Shown one piece after another: positions 37,254 through 45,573 of a stretch of 45,710 nucleotides of DNA. The stretch comes from Emticicia agri. GTDB lineage: Bacteria; Bacteroidota; Bacteroidia; Cytophagales; Spirosomataceae. The translations under genes and the position numbers were made by a program. How positions within the stretch are numbered: position 1 is the first letter of the stretch; the number at the start of each line of letters is the position of its first letter. The DNA is taken from contig CAMAQF010000028.1 in NCBI GenBank assembly GCA_945860265.1, positions 1-45,710 of the forward strand, in the 5' to 3' direction. Below the pieces are notes generated by a model, which was not told the origin of the DNA, ran no database searches, and saw only the letters and a list, made by a program, of their open reading frames with translations.

Positions 37254-37679
37254 ATGGATGAAATTTTGGAACTCCGTAAAAGTATTAATGAAGGCCGTTA
37301 CGCTGATGCCCTTCATATTATTGATGAATTGGAGGAAATGGCGAAGGATGATAAATTAGATAAAATATTTAGCTATATGCAAATTTTGCTTATTCATTTG
37401 ATAAAGCAAAATGCAGAGCTACGTACCACCCGTTCTTGGGATAATTCTATCAAACATTCGCTTTACCAAATAGAAAGAGTAAATAAAAGAAGAAAGTCGG
37501 GTGGAGATTATATGAATACAGACGAGTTATTCGATAATTTAGCTGAGGCGTTTGTTTTAAGTTTAGACCAAGCAGCCGAAGAGGCCTTTGAAGGAATTTA
37601 TTCATCGGAACAACTTTTATCTAAAATTGACAAAAATAAAATATTGGCAGAAGCCATGGAAATGATTGAAAAGAACTAA
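37254..37679 (+). CDS. DUF29-like protein inside the nuo operon
   Basis: 141 residues, mostly helical and charged. The middle LLIHLIKQNAELRTTRSWDNSIKH and the C-terminal LAEAFVLSLDQAAEEAFEGIYSSEQLL resemble the DUF29 pattern known mainly from cyanobacteria; the N-terminus (MDEILELRKSINEGRYADALHIIDELEEM) looks like a helix-turn-helix pair of TPR type. No metal site or signal peptide. It sits 9 bp after nuoB and 2 bp before nuoC, so it is translated with complex I subunits. No known complex I subunit or factor matches it. The DUF29 label rests on pattern memory. Confidence 0.7.
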   Translation: MDEILELRKSINEGRYADALHIIDELEEMAKDDKLDKIFSYMQILLIHLIKQNAELRTTRSWDNSIKHSLYQIERVNKRRKSGGDYMNTDELFDNLAEAFVLSLDQAAEEAFEGIYSSEQLLSKIDKNKILAEAMEMIEKN

Positions 37680-37681
37680 TA

Positions 37682-38182
37682 ATGATGAATAATCAACAAA
37701 TAGCTGAAGATATTGTAATAAAATTTGGTGAAAATGCTCATTCTTTTGAAGAACCTTGGGGATTGCTAACATTTACTACTAATCGTCAGCATATTATATC
37801 GCTTCTTGAGTACTTAAAACAGCACGAAACTTTTCGTTTTAACTTCTTGACCGATTTGACAGGAATTCATTTACCAGATAATCAAGGTGCTGAGTTTGGA
37901 GTTATCTATCACTTACACAGTCTTGAAAACAATGTTAGAATTCGTATTAAAGTTTTCTTATCTAAAGATGATATTCATATTCCGACCGCAACTACGGTTT
38001 GGCCTACTGCAAATTGGATGGAGAGAGAATCCTACGATTTCTTCGGAATTCTTTTCGATGCTCATCCAAACCTTATCAGAATCTTAAATATAGAAGATAT
38101 GGATTATTTCCCATTACGTAAGGAATATGCACTCGAAGATGCCACTCGGGAAGATAAAATTGATGCCTTGTTTGGAAGATAA
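37682..38182 (+). CDS. nuoC: NADH-quinone oxidoreductase subunit C
   Basis: 166 residues from tandem ATGs (ATGATGAAT). The family signature is FRFNFLTDLTGIHLPD, then VWPTANWMERESYDFFGILFDAHPNLIRIL and YFPLRKEYAL. Peripheral-arm subunit, here separate from NuoD, unlike the NuoCD fusion of enterobacteria. Confidence 0.95.
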   Translation: MMNNQQIAEDIVIKFGENAHSFEEPWGLLTFTTNRQHIISLLEYLKQHETFRFNFLTDLTGIHLPDNQGAEFGVIYHLHSLENNVRIRIKVFLSKDDIHIPTATTVWPTANWMERESYDFFGILFDAHPNLIRILNIEDMDYFPLRKEYALEDATREDKIDALFGR

Positions 38183-38237
38183 TTTTTCAATTAACAATTA
38201 AATAATGAACAATAAATCAGTTGACAATTTTCCTAAA

Positions 38238-38265
38238 ATTGATAATTGATAATTGATAATTGACA
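38238..38265. repeat. Heptamer tandem repeat before nuoD
   Basis: ATTGATA occurs three times in a row (38238-38258) and is followed by ATTGACA, the last base being the first of the nuoD ATG. The array takes the place where a ribosome binding site would be. Confidence 0.85.
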
Positions 38266-39500
38266 TGGAAGACATACTAATACCAAAAAATACATCGGAT
38301 GCTTTGGCCTTGAATAGACCAATAATTGAAGATACCGAATACACTACATTAAACCTTGGGCCAACACACCCTGCCACTCACGGTATTTTTCAAAACATCC
38401 TGAAAATGGATGGCGAGAAAATCGTTTCGGGCGAACAAACTATTGGCTATATACACCGAGCGTTTGAGAAAATTGCTGAACGTCGCCCATTCTACCAGAT
38501 AACCACACTTACTGACCGTATGAATTATTGTTCATCGCCAATCAATAATATGGGTTGGCACATGACAGTAGAAAAGCTTTTAGGTGTAAAAGTGCCGAAA
38601 AGAGCTGAATACATCCGTGTGATTATGATGGAATTAGCACGTATTTCTGACCACATTATTTGTAATTCAATTTTGGGTGTTGATACAGGTGCTTATTCCG
38701 GTTTCTTATATGTTTTCCAAGAACGTGAAAAAATATATGAAATATATGAAGAAATGTGTGGGGCTCGTCTAACAACCAATATGGGTAGAATTGGTGGTAT
38801 GGAAAGAGATTTGTCTCCAACAGCTATTGCCAAAATTAAAGACTTGATTTACAATAGTTTACCAAAAGCATGGGCAGAGTTTGAAAAACTTTTCAATCGT
38901 AACCGTATTTTTGTTGATAGAATTGTAAACGTTGGTCCAATCACAGGAGAAAGAGCATTAGAATATGGTTTTACAGGTCCAAACCTACGTGCGGCTGGTG
39001 TAGACTATGATGTTCGTGTGATGGAGCCTTATTCATCTTACCAAGATTTCGAGTTTGATATTCCAGTTGGCCACAACGGCGATACTTACGATCGTTTTAT
39101 GGTTCGTAACCAAGAAATTTGGGAAAGTATTAAGATTATTCGTCAAGCTCTCGAAAACTTACCCGAAGGCCCATTTTACGCCAATGAAAATCATTATTAT
39201 TTGCCTCCAAAACATGATGTTTATAAAAACATGGAAGCTTTAATTTACCATTTCAAAATCGTAATGGGTGAAATTGATGCTCCAGCCGGTGAAATTTATC
39301 ACGCTGTGGAAGGTGGAAATGGCGAACTTGGTTTCTATTTGGTAAGCGATGGCGGCAGAGCTCCTTATCGTTTACACTTCCGTCGTCCTAGCTTTATTTA
39401 TTATCAAGCATACCCAGAGATGTGTAAAGGAGTTTCGATTTCTGATGCCATCGTAATTTTGAGTAGCTTAAACGTTATCGCTGGGGAGTTAGATGCTTAA
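38265..39500 (+). CDS. nuoD: NADH-quinone oxidoreductase subunit D
   Basis: 411 residues from the ATG at 38265; an in-frame TTG four codons upstream lies in the tandem repeat and is unlikely. Signature regions: LNLGPTHPATHGIFQNIL, IGYIHRAFEKIAERRPFYQI, TDRMNYCSSPINNMGWHMTVE, and near the end GELGFYLVSDGGRAPYRLHFRRPSF. It forms the quinone pocket with NuoB. Confidence 0.96.
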   Translation: MEDILIPKNTSDALALNRPIIEDTEYTTLNLGPTHPATHGIFQNILKMDGEKIVSGEQTIGYIHRAFEKIAERRPFYQITTLTDRMNYCSSPINNMGWHMTVEKLLGVKVPKRAEYIRVIMMELARISDHIICNSILGVDTGAYSGFLYVFQEREKIYEIYEEMCGARLTTNMGRIGGMERDLSPTAIAKIKDLIYNSLPKAWAEFEKLFNRNRIFVDRIVNVGPITGERALEYGFTGPNLRAAGVDYDVRVMEPYSSYQDFEFDIPVGHNGDTYDRFMVRNQEIWESIKIIRQALENLPEGPFYANENHYYLPPKHDVYKNMEALIYHFKIVMGEIDAPAGEIYHAVEGGNGELGFYLVSDGGRAPYRLHFRRPSFIYYQAYPEMCKGVSISDAIVILSSLNVIAGELDA

Positions 39501-39514
39501 TAAAAGATTATACA

Positions 39515-40009
39515 ATGACTGATAATAACAATATAGTTTTTACGCCACAAAGATTGGCGAAAGTACAAGAAATGATAGCACGTTATCCTGAAGGAAAGCA
39601 AAAATCTGCTTTATTGCCAATCTTGCACATAGCACAAGAGCAATTTGCTTGGATGAGCCAAGGTGTGATGGATTATGTGGCGAGTTTATTACACATTATG
39701 CCCGTTGAAGTTTATGAAGTGGCTTCATTTTATACAATGTACCATTTAGAGCCAGTTGGTAAACACGTAATCGAATATTGCAGAACAGGCCCTTGTGTTT
39801 TGATGGGTGGGGAAGAAGTATTCGACCATCTTCAACAAAAATTGGGTATTAAGAAAGGCGAAACAACTTCTGATGGTCTTTTTACATTAAAAGAAGTAGA
39901 ATGTTTAGCCGCTTGTGGTTGGGGTCCATGTTTCCAAATTCGAGAAAAATATTATATGCACCTTAACAACCAGAAAGTTGATGAAATAATTGAAGAATTG
40001 TCTAAATAA
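39515..40009 (+). CDS. nuoE: NADH-quinone oxidoreductase subunit E
   Basis: 164 residues. Thioredoxin-like [2Fe-2S] protein with cluster cysteines in YCRTGPCVLMGG and ECLAACGWGPCFQI. YPEGKQKSALLPILHIAQEQ opens the domain. Part of the NADH input module with NuoF and NuoG. The Uma2-like gene begins 8 bp downstream. Confidence 0.95.
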   Translation: MTDNNNIVFTPQRLAKVQEMIARYPEGKQKSALLPILHIAQEQFAWMSQGVMDYVASLLHIMPVEVYEVASFYTMYHLEPVGKHVIEYCRTGPCVLMGGEEVFDHLQQKLGIKKGETTSDGLFTLKEVECLAACGWGPCFQIREKYYMHLNNQKVDEIIEELSK

Positions 40010-40017
40010 CTAAAACT

Positions 40018-40434
40018 ATGTTAGATTATCCAATACAATTTATGGGAGTAAATGCACCAAGAGAACACCAACGCGTTATCACCAAATTAGCTGCTGGGTT
40101 ATATTGGCTTTATAATCAAGGTAATATTATTTTAGAACCTTTAGCAGAAGCAATGATTAATGAGGGTGAATCAAGTCCGACTCCCGATGTAATTTTATTA
40201 GATAATGATTTAGATGAAATAAAAGTCATTATTGAGATAAGTTCAACAACTGGATTTAAGAAAGATTTCAATAAAATCATAGAACTCATTGATGAATACG
40301 AAGTAGAAGAGGGTTTTGTTTATGATTATAAGAAAGAAAATTGGAGAAAATATAAATTAGGTGTTGGCGAAATAGTAGGAAATTCATCATTTTGCGATGC
40401 CATTGGTTATGATTTAAACGATTTCGTGAAATAA
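40018..40434 (+). CDS. Uma2-like (DUF820) nuclease-fold protein inside the nuo operon
   Basis: 138 residues. SPTPDVILLDNDLDEIKVIIEIS resembles the PD-(D/E)xK core of Uma2 proteins (Asp in PTPDV, Glu in IIEIS), followed by FKKDFNKIIELIDEYEVEEGFVYDYKKENW, matching the K...Y...GV.EYW stretch. REHQRVITKLAAGLYWLYNQGN is the N-terminal helix. The third catalytic position (usually x-x-Lys, here ser/thr) is not canonical, so activity is uncertain. Spacing is 8 bp from nuoE and 4 bp to nuoF, so it is co-translated with the NADH module. Uma2 genes are abundant in cyanobacteria and their role is unknown. Confidence 0.7.
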   Translation: MLDYPIQFMGVNAPREHQRVITKLAAGLYWLYNQGNIILEPLAEAMINEGESSPTPDVILLDNDLDEIKVIIEISSTTGFKKDFNKIIELIDEYEVEEGFVYDYKKENWRKYKLGVGEIVGNSSFCDAIGYDLNDFVK

Positions 40435-40438
40435 AAAT

Positions 40439-41776
40439 ATGTCAATAAAAATATTAACAGAACACTGTAACACACCTGGAATCGAGACTTTTGAAGTTTA
40501 TCGTCAAAAAGGCGGTTATGCTGCTGTCGAAAAGGCAGTAAAGAAAATGACTCCCGATGAGGTTATTGAAGAAGTAAAAAAATCTGGCGTTCGTGGACGT
40601 GGAGGTGCTGGTTTTCCAATGGGAATGAAATGGTCATTTTTGGCAAAACCAGAGGGAGTTCCACGTTATTTAGTTTGTAATGCTGACGAATCTGAGCCAG
40701 GTACATTCAAAGACCATTATTTGATGAAAACTATTCCTCATTTATTAATTGAAGGAATGATTATCTCAAGCTATGCTTTGGGTGCAAACAAATCATTTAT
40801 CTATGTAAGAGGTGAATTGATGTACGTAATTCATATTCTTGAAAAAGCAATCGAGGAAGCAAAAGCAGCTGGTTTCTTAGGTAAGAATATTCTTGGAAGT
40901 GGTTATGATTTAGAACTGATTATTCAACCTGGTGGTGGTGCATATATTTGTGGAGAAGAAACTGCTCTTTTAGAATCTTTGGAAGGGAAACGTGGAAATC
41001 CAAGGAATAAGCCGCCTTTTCCTGCTGTAAAAGGCCTATATCAGAGTCCAACTGTTGTAAATAATGTTGAATCCATCGCAACAGTTTCTTGGATAATCAA
41101 TAATGGTGGCGATGCTTATGCTGCAGTTGGTGTAGGTAAAAGTACAGGTACAAAATTAATTTCAGCATCGGGGCATATTAATAAACCAGGTGTGTATGAA
41201 ATTGAATTAGGTCTATCTTGTGACGAATTTCTTAATTCTGATGAATATTGTGGTGGTGTTCGAACAGGTCATCGTTTAAAAGCAGTTGTTGCTGGTGGTT
41301 CGTCTGTACCGATTGTTCCTGGTGAATTATTCTTGAAAAATTCCAACGGCGAAGATAGATTAATGTCATACGAATCATTGTCTGATGGCGGTTTTGTTTC
41401 GGGTACAATGTTGGGCTCCGGAGGCTTTATTGCTTTTGATGAAACTGCTTGTATCGTTCGTAATACTTGGAATTTTTCAAGATTTTATGAGCATGAATCG
41501 TGTGGTCAATGTTCACCATGCCGAGAAGGAACTGGTTGGATGCAAAAAGTATTAAATCGTATCGAACATGGAAAAGGTTCGATGAGTGATATTGATTTAT
41601 TGGTTGATGTTGCAAAAAAAATAGAAGGAAATACTATTTGCCCATTGGGTGATGCAGCGGCTTGGCCAGTTGCCAGTGCGATTCGTCATTTTCGTGATGA
41701 ATTTGAATGGCATATCCAACATCCATTGGAAGCTACCAAAGCAGGAGCAGTTTACATGGGAGCCGTTTTGGTTTAA
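40439..41776 (+). CDS. nuoF: NADH-quinone oxidoreductase subunit F
   Basis: 445 residues. NADH/FMN site: GVRGRGGAGFPMGMKWSF, CNADESEPGTFKDH, YICGEETALLESLEGKRG. The N3 [4Fe-4S] ligands are in SCGQCSPCREGTGW and NTICPLGDAAAWP. This is the entry point of electrons from NADH, which shows that the complex uses NADH rather than ferredoxin. Confidence 0.96.
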   Translation: MSIKILTEHCNTPGIETFEVYRQKGGYAAVEKAVKKMTPDEVIEEVKKSGVRGRGGAGFPMGMKWSFLAKPEGVPRYLVCNADESEPGTFKDHYLMKTIPHLLIEGMIISSYALGANKSFIYVRGELMYVIHILEKAIEEAKAAGFLGKNILGSGYDLELIIQPGGGAYICGEETALLESLEGKRGNPRNKPPFPAVKGLYQSPTVVNNVESIATVSWIINNGGDAYAAVGVGKSTGTKLISASGHINKPGVYEIELGLSCDEFLNSDEYCGGVRTGHRLKAVVAGGSSVPIVPGELFLKNSNGEDRLMSYESLSDGGFVSGTMLGSGGFIAFDETACIVRNTWNFSRFYEHESCGQCSPCREGTGWMQKVLNRIEHGKGSMSDIDLLVDVAKKIEGNTICPLGDAAAWPVASAIRHFRDEFEWHIQHPLEATKAGAVYMGAVLV

Positions 41777-41835
41777 TGAGATTTCCTTTAAAAGTGTATT
41801 TTAATTAGAAAAGAAGTTTATTATCAGAAAAACTA

Positions 41836-42927
41836 ATGGAAGATATAAAACCTGTAATGTTTAAAGTCACTGTTGATGGTGTGGAAGTAGAAGTTGCTCC
41901 TGGAACAACCATTATTCAGGCAGCTCGTAAAATTGGTCCAGAAGTGGCACCTCCAGCAATGTGTTACTACGAACCGCTTAAAGGTTCGGGCGGTAAGTGT
42001 CGTGCTTGTTTGGTGAAAGTTACGGCCGGTTCGGCAAAAGACCCACGTCCGATGCCTAAATTAGTTGCCTCGTGTATCACTCCAGTACAAGACGGAATGA
42101 TTGTTGAAAATTTTACCAGTCCACAAGTTGTAGAGGCTCGCAAGGGAGTAGTTGAGTTCTTGTTGCTCAATCATCCACTTGATTGTCCAGTTTGTGACCA
42201 AGCGGGAGAGTGTAATTTACAAGATTTTGCTTTTGAAAATGGTACAAACACAACTCGTTATGAAGAAGAACGTCGTACTTTTGAGAAAGAAGATATTGGC
42301 CCTTATGTTCAACTTCACATGACACGTTGTGTTTTGTGTTATCGTTGTGTTTACACCGCTGACCAAATAACTGATGGACGTGTCCATGGTGTAATGGGTA
42401 GAGGTGACCACTCAGAAATCTCAACGTATATTGGCCGTGCGATTGATAATGATTTTTCAGGAAACGTAATAGATGTATGTCCAGTGGGAGCATTGACCGA
42501 TAAAACCTATCGTTTCAAAAACCGTGTTTGGTTCTCAAAACCAGTTGATGCACATTGTGATTGCGATAAATGTTGTGGTAGTGTACAATTATGGTATCGT
42601 GGAGACGAAGTTATTCGTGTAACAGCCCGCAAAAATGAATGGGGCGAAGTAACAGCATTTATTTGTAACACTTGCCGTTTTGAGAAAAAGAAAACAAGCG
42701 ATTGGATAATTGAAGGACCAACAAAAGTAAATCGTGCCTCGGTTATTTCAGCAAATAAGTATGGTTCAAACTTGATTAAGAAACCTGATTTTGCATTAAA
42801 ATTGGCTGAATCTCAATTCAAAAATATTGATGATACTCGTCCTTATGTAAATGATATGTCAGAAATCAAACAATCAGAAGATTATAAAGCTTTAAAGCAA
42901 ATAAATGAAAGCTTTTTCAAAAAGTAA
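41836..42927 (+). CDS. nuoG: NADH-quinone oxidoreductase subunit G, short form
   Basis: 363 residues, about half of the usual length. N-terminal [2Fe-2S] domain with CYYEPLKGSGGKCRACLV; then HPLDCPVCDQAGECNLQD with His/Cys ligands; then a [4Fe-4S] segment RCVLCYRCVYTADQ with NVIDVCPVGALTDK. A further Cys cluster CDCDKCCGSVQ and FICNTCRFEKK begins the molybdopterin-like domain, but the rest of that domain is missing and the protein ends in a lysine-rich tail. Short NuoG forms are known in Cytophagales-type operons; the gene looks complete, with no frameshift. Confidence 0.9.
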   Translation: MEDIKPVMFKVTVDGVEVEVAPGTTIIQAARKIGPEVAPPAMCYYEPLKGSGGKCRACLVKVTAGSAKDPRPMPKLVASCITPVQDGMIVENFTSPQVVEARKGVVEFLLLNHPLDCPVCDQAGECNLQDFAFENGTNTTRYEEERRTFEKEDIGPYVQLHMTRCVLCYRCVYTADQITDGRVHGVMGRGDHSEISTYIGRAIDNDFSGNVIDVCPVGALTDKTYRFKNRVWFSKPVDAHCDCDKCCGSVQLWYRGDEVIRVTARKNEWGEVTAFICNTCRFEKKKTSDWIIEGPTKVNRASVISANKYGSNLIKKPDFALKLAESQFKNIDDTRPYVNDMSEIKQSEDYKALKQINESFFKK

Positions 42928-43029
42928 TTTGAAATACTCAATTAATTATTGATTTATTAATTAAAAAGCCGAAGTTTTAATTTTTTGAAGAGTTGTACTT
43001 CGTAAATCATATTTCGTAAATAATTTACT

Positions 43030-44205
43030 ATGGGTTCTTTTATACAATGGCTTACCGAAAGTATGTTTCTTTGGAAAGCTCTTATTGTTCTTATAATTTT
43101 TGCTATCACTTTAGCAATTGCTATGTATTCTACTTGGGGAGAGCGTAAAGTTGCTGCTTATATTCAAGACCGTCGTGGCCCTAACCGTGCTGGATGGGGT
43201 GGTTTATTGCAACCCTTAGCTGATGCCGGTAAAATGTTTTTTAAGGAAGATTTTATTCCAGCAAAAGCTGACAAATGGTTATTTATTTTAGGACCATGTA
43301 TATCAATTTTTACTGCATTAATGTCAAGTGCTGTAGTACCATTTGGTAACTCATTCATTATTGGTGGAAAAGAAATTTTTGTACAAGCCATTGAAATCAA
43401 TATTGGTATTTTATACGTTTTTGGTGTTGTATCATTAGGTGTTTATGGTGTAATGATTGGCGGATGGGCTTCTAATAATAAGTTCTCATTATTGGGAGCT
43501 GTTCGTGCGGCATCACAAAATATCAGTTACGAATTAGCAATGGGAATGTCAATTATAGCTATTTTAATGATGTCTGGTACTTTATCGGTTCGTGAAATTG
43601 TATTGCAGCAGCATGGTGGAAATTGGAATATCTTTTATCAACCACTTGGATTTTTGATTTTTACAGTATGTGCCTTTGCTGAATGTAACCGCACCCCTTT
43701 TGACTTACCTGAGTGTGAAACTGAGTTAGTTGGTGGTTATCATACAGAATATAGCTCAATGAAATTAGGGTTTTATCTTTTTGCTGAATACATCAATATG
43801 TTTGCTTCCTCTGCAGTAACGGCATGCTTGTTTTTTGGTGGATATAATTACCCAGGGATGGATTTTGTTGAAAGACAATTAATAGTAGGACTTGGTGCAA
43901 ATGCAGGTCATAATGTGGCAACTTTGATTGGTATTGGCTCAATGTTTACAAAAATCTTGTTTGGCATTTTCTTTTTTATGTGGGTACGTTGGACAGTTCC
44001 GCGTTTCCGTTATGACCAATTAATGAATCTTGGTTGGAAAGGTTTAATTCCATTGGCAGTTGCTAACCTTGTTATAACGGCAGTTGCCATTCTTTCTGGA
44101 TATAAGTTAATAGGAATTTGGGTAGGATTGGCTTTAATGTTTGTTCTGATTTCAATAGTTTGGTCATTTCGTCCCAAAAAGAAAAACGCTATCATGGGGG
44201 CGTAA
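43030..44205 (+). CDS. nuoH: NADH-quinone oxidoreductase subunit H
   Basis: 391 residues, about eight membrane spans. GERKVAAYIQDRRGPNRAGWGGLLQPLADAGK is the family signature around the quinone tunnel, and AFAECNRTPFDLPECETELVGGYHTEYSSMK is the second. It joins the peripheral and membrane arms. It carries a longer central loop than E. coli NuoH (325 residues), as in other Bacteroidota. Confidence 0.95.
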   Translation: MGSFIQWLTESMFLWKALIVLIIFAITLAIAMYSTWGERKVAAYIQDRRGPNRAGWGGLLQPLADAGKMFFKEDFIPAKADKWLFILGPCISIFTALMSSAVVPFGNSFIIGGKEIFVQAIEINIGILYVFGVVSLGVYGVMIGGWASNNKFSLLGAVRAASQNISYELAMGMSIIAILMMSGTLSVREIVLQQHGGNWNIFYQPLGFLIFTVCAFAECNRTPFDLPECETELVGGYHTEYSSMKLGFYLFAEYINMFASSAVTACLFFGGYNYPGMDFVERQLIVGLGANAGHNVATLIGIGSMFTKILFGIFFFMWVRWTVPRFRYDQLMNLGWKGLIPLAVANLVITAVAILSGYKLIGIWVGLALMFVLISIVWSFRPKKKNAIMGA

Positions 44206-44328
44206 GCTAATTTACAATTTATAATTATCAATTTTAGATTAATGAGAAATTTTGAGCAATGATTTGATTATAATTTACAAGTTTAATATCAATTGTGGCA
44301 CTTATTCACTCATTCACTCATTAAAATT

Positions 44329-44874
44329 ATGCAGCTAACTAACAGAGCAAAAAAGACTGATAAATCCGAATTAAGTTTATTCGAAAAAAGTTATTTGCCT
44401 TCTATTGCAACGGGCTTAGGAATAACAATAAAACACTTTTTCCAAGCGAAACAAACAATTGAATATCCTGAGCAAAAACGATATTTAGGTCCAGTTTTTC
44501 GTGGACATCATATATTAAAAAGAGATGAAGAAGGACGCGAGCGTTGTACCGCCTGTGGGCTTTGTGCGGTGGCTTGCCCTGCTGAAGCAATTTCGATGGT
44601 AGCACAAGAACGTGTGAAAGGAGAGGAGCGTCTATATCGTGAAGAGAAATATGCAGCAGTATATGAAATCAATATGCTTCGTTGTATTTTCTGTGGTCTT
44701 TGTGAAGAAGCTTGTCCAAAACAAGCAGTTTATTTACGTCATGATACGTTTGTACCAGTTTTTACTGATCGTTCAGACGTGATTTACGGAAAAGACCAAT
44801 TGGTTGAAGATATGACTCACCGATATCAAAGAGATGCTTGGACCAAAGAAGATGCCATGAAACTTTGGAAGTAA
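44329..44874 (+). CDS. nuoI: NADH-quinone oxidoreductase subunit I
   Basis: 181 residues from the ATG at 44329; an in-frame start at 44293 would read through a short TCAC-type repeat and is not needed. Two 4Fe-4S motifs, CTACGLCAVACPAEAI and CIFCGLCEEACPKQAV, carry the N6a and N6b clusters. It passes electrons to NuoB. Confidence 0.95.
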   Translation: MQLTNRAKKTDKSELSLFEKSYLPSIATGLGITIKHFFQAKQTIEYPEQKRYLGPVFRGHHILKRDEEGRERCTACGLCAVACPAEAISMVAQERVKGEERLYREEKYAAVYEINMLRCIFCGLCEEACPKQAVYLRHDTFVPVFTDRSDVIYGKDQLVEDMTHRYQRDAWTKEDAMKLWK

Positions 44875-44907
44875 TTTTTTATTAAGCCTTAGATTTTAAA
44901 TAAAAAT

Positions 44908-45444
44908 ATGCAAAATATACTAAGTTTACCACCAATATGGTACACATTCGCAATTTTATCAGTCTTGACGCTTTTCGGAGCATTGGGCACAATTATGTCG
45001 AAAAATGCTGTTCATAGTGTAATATATTTAATTGTTACTTTCTTCTCAATCTCTGCCCATTATATTTTATTAAATGCACAGTTTTTAGCTGCTGTCAATA
45101 TTATCGTATATGCGGGTGCAATCATGGTATTATTTTTATTCGTAATCATGTTTTTGAATATGAAAGAAGAAGCTGATGAAATGAAAAATAATAAACTTAT
45201 TACTGCAGCAATCGTAACAGCACTTTTGTTAGGGGGTATTTTGATTATATTTTTAAGAAGAGCTGGAAAAGAAAAAGTTGATGCCTTAGGTTTTAATTCA
45301 CAAACTGGTATGGTTGAAATATTAGGTCAATCGCTTTATGGTGAATATTTATTGCCTTTTGAACTAATTTCTGTATTATTTTTAGTAGCAATGGCTGGTG
45401 CAGTAATGTTGGCCAAACGTGAACAGGGCGAAAGACATTTCTAA
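44908..45444 (+). CDS. nuoJ: NADH-quinone oxidoreductase subunit J
   Basis: 178 residues with five membrane spans. VHSVIYLIVTFFSISAHYILLNAQFLAAVNIIVYAGAIMVLFLFVIMFLN is the conserved core, with the NuoJ pi-bulge region. FELISVLFLVAMAGAVMLAKR closes it. A strong terminator follows 16 bases after the stop and no nuoK starts in the remaining 266 bases. Confidence 0.95.
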   Translation: MQNILSLPPIWYTFAILSVLTLFGALGTIMSKNAVHSVIYLIVTFFSISAHYILLNAQFLAAVNIIVYAGAIMVLFLFVIMFLNMKEEADEMKNNKLITAAIVTALLLGGILIIFLRRAGKEKVDALGFNSQTGMVEILGQSLYGEYLLPFELISVLFLVAMAGAVMLAKREQGERHF

Positions 45445-45460
45445 AAACATAATAGCAATA

Positions 45461-45503
45461 AATGAAATGCCTCTCAAATCTAAATTTTGAGAGGCATTTC
45501 ATT
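45461..45503. terminator. Bidirectional terminator after nuoJ
   Basis: Perfect 18-base arms AATGAAATGCCTCTCAAA (45461-45478) and TTTGAGAGGCATTTCATT (45486-45503) around a 7-base loop, then TTGG. It should stop both nuo and the convergent minus-strand gene. Confidence 0.88.
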
Positions 45504-45573
45504 TTGGCCTGATTATTAAGTACTTAATTTGGAGTAAACATGAACGTTAAACAACTAGACGGAAATTTCCCAT

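Noticed and set aside
42167..42493. His-rich minus-strand frame opposite nuoG
   Set aside because: It is the antisense of the Cys/His cluster-binding region of nuoG, with no independent support.
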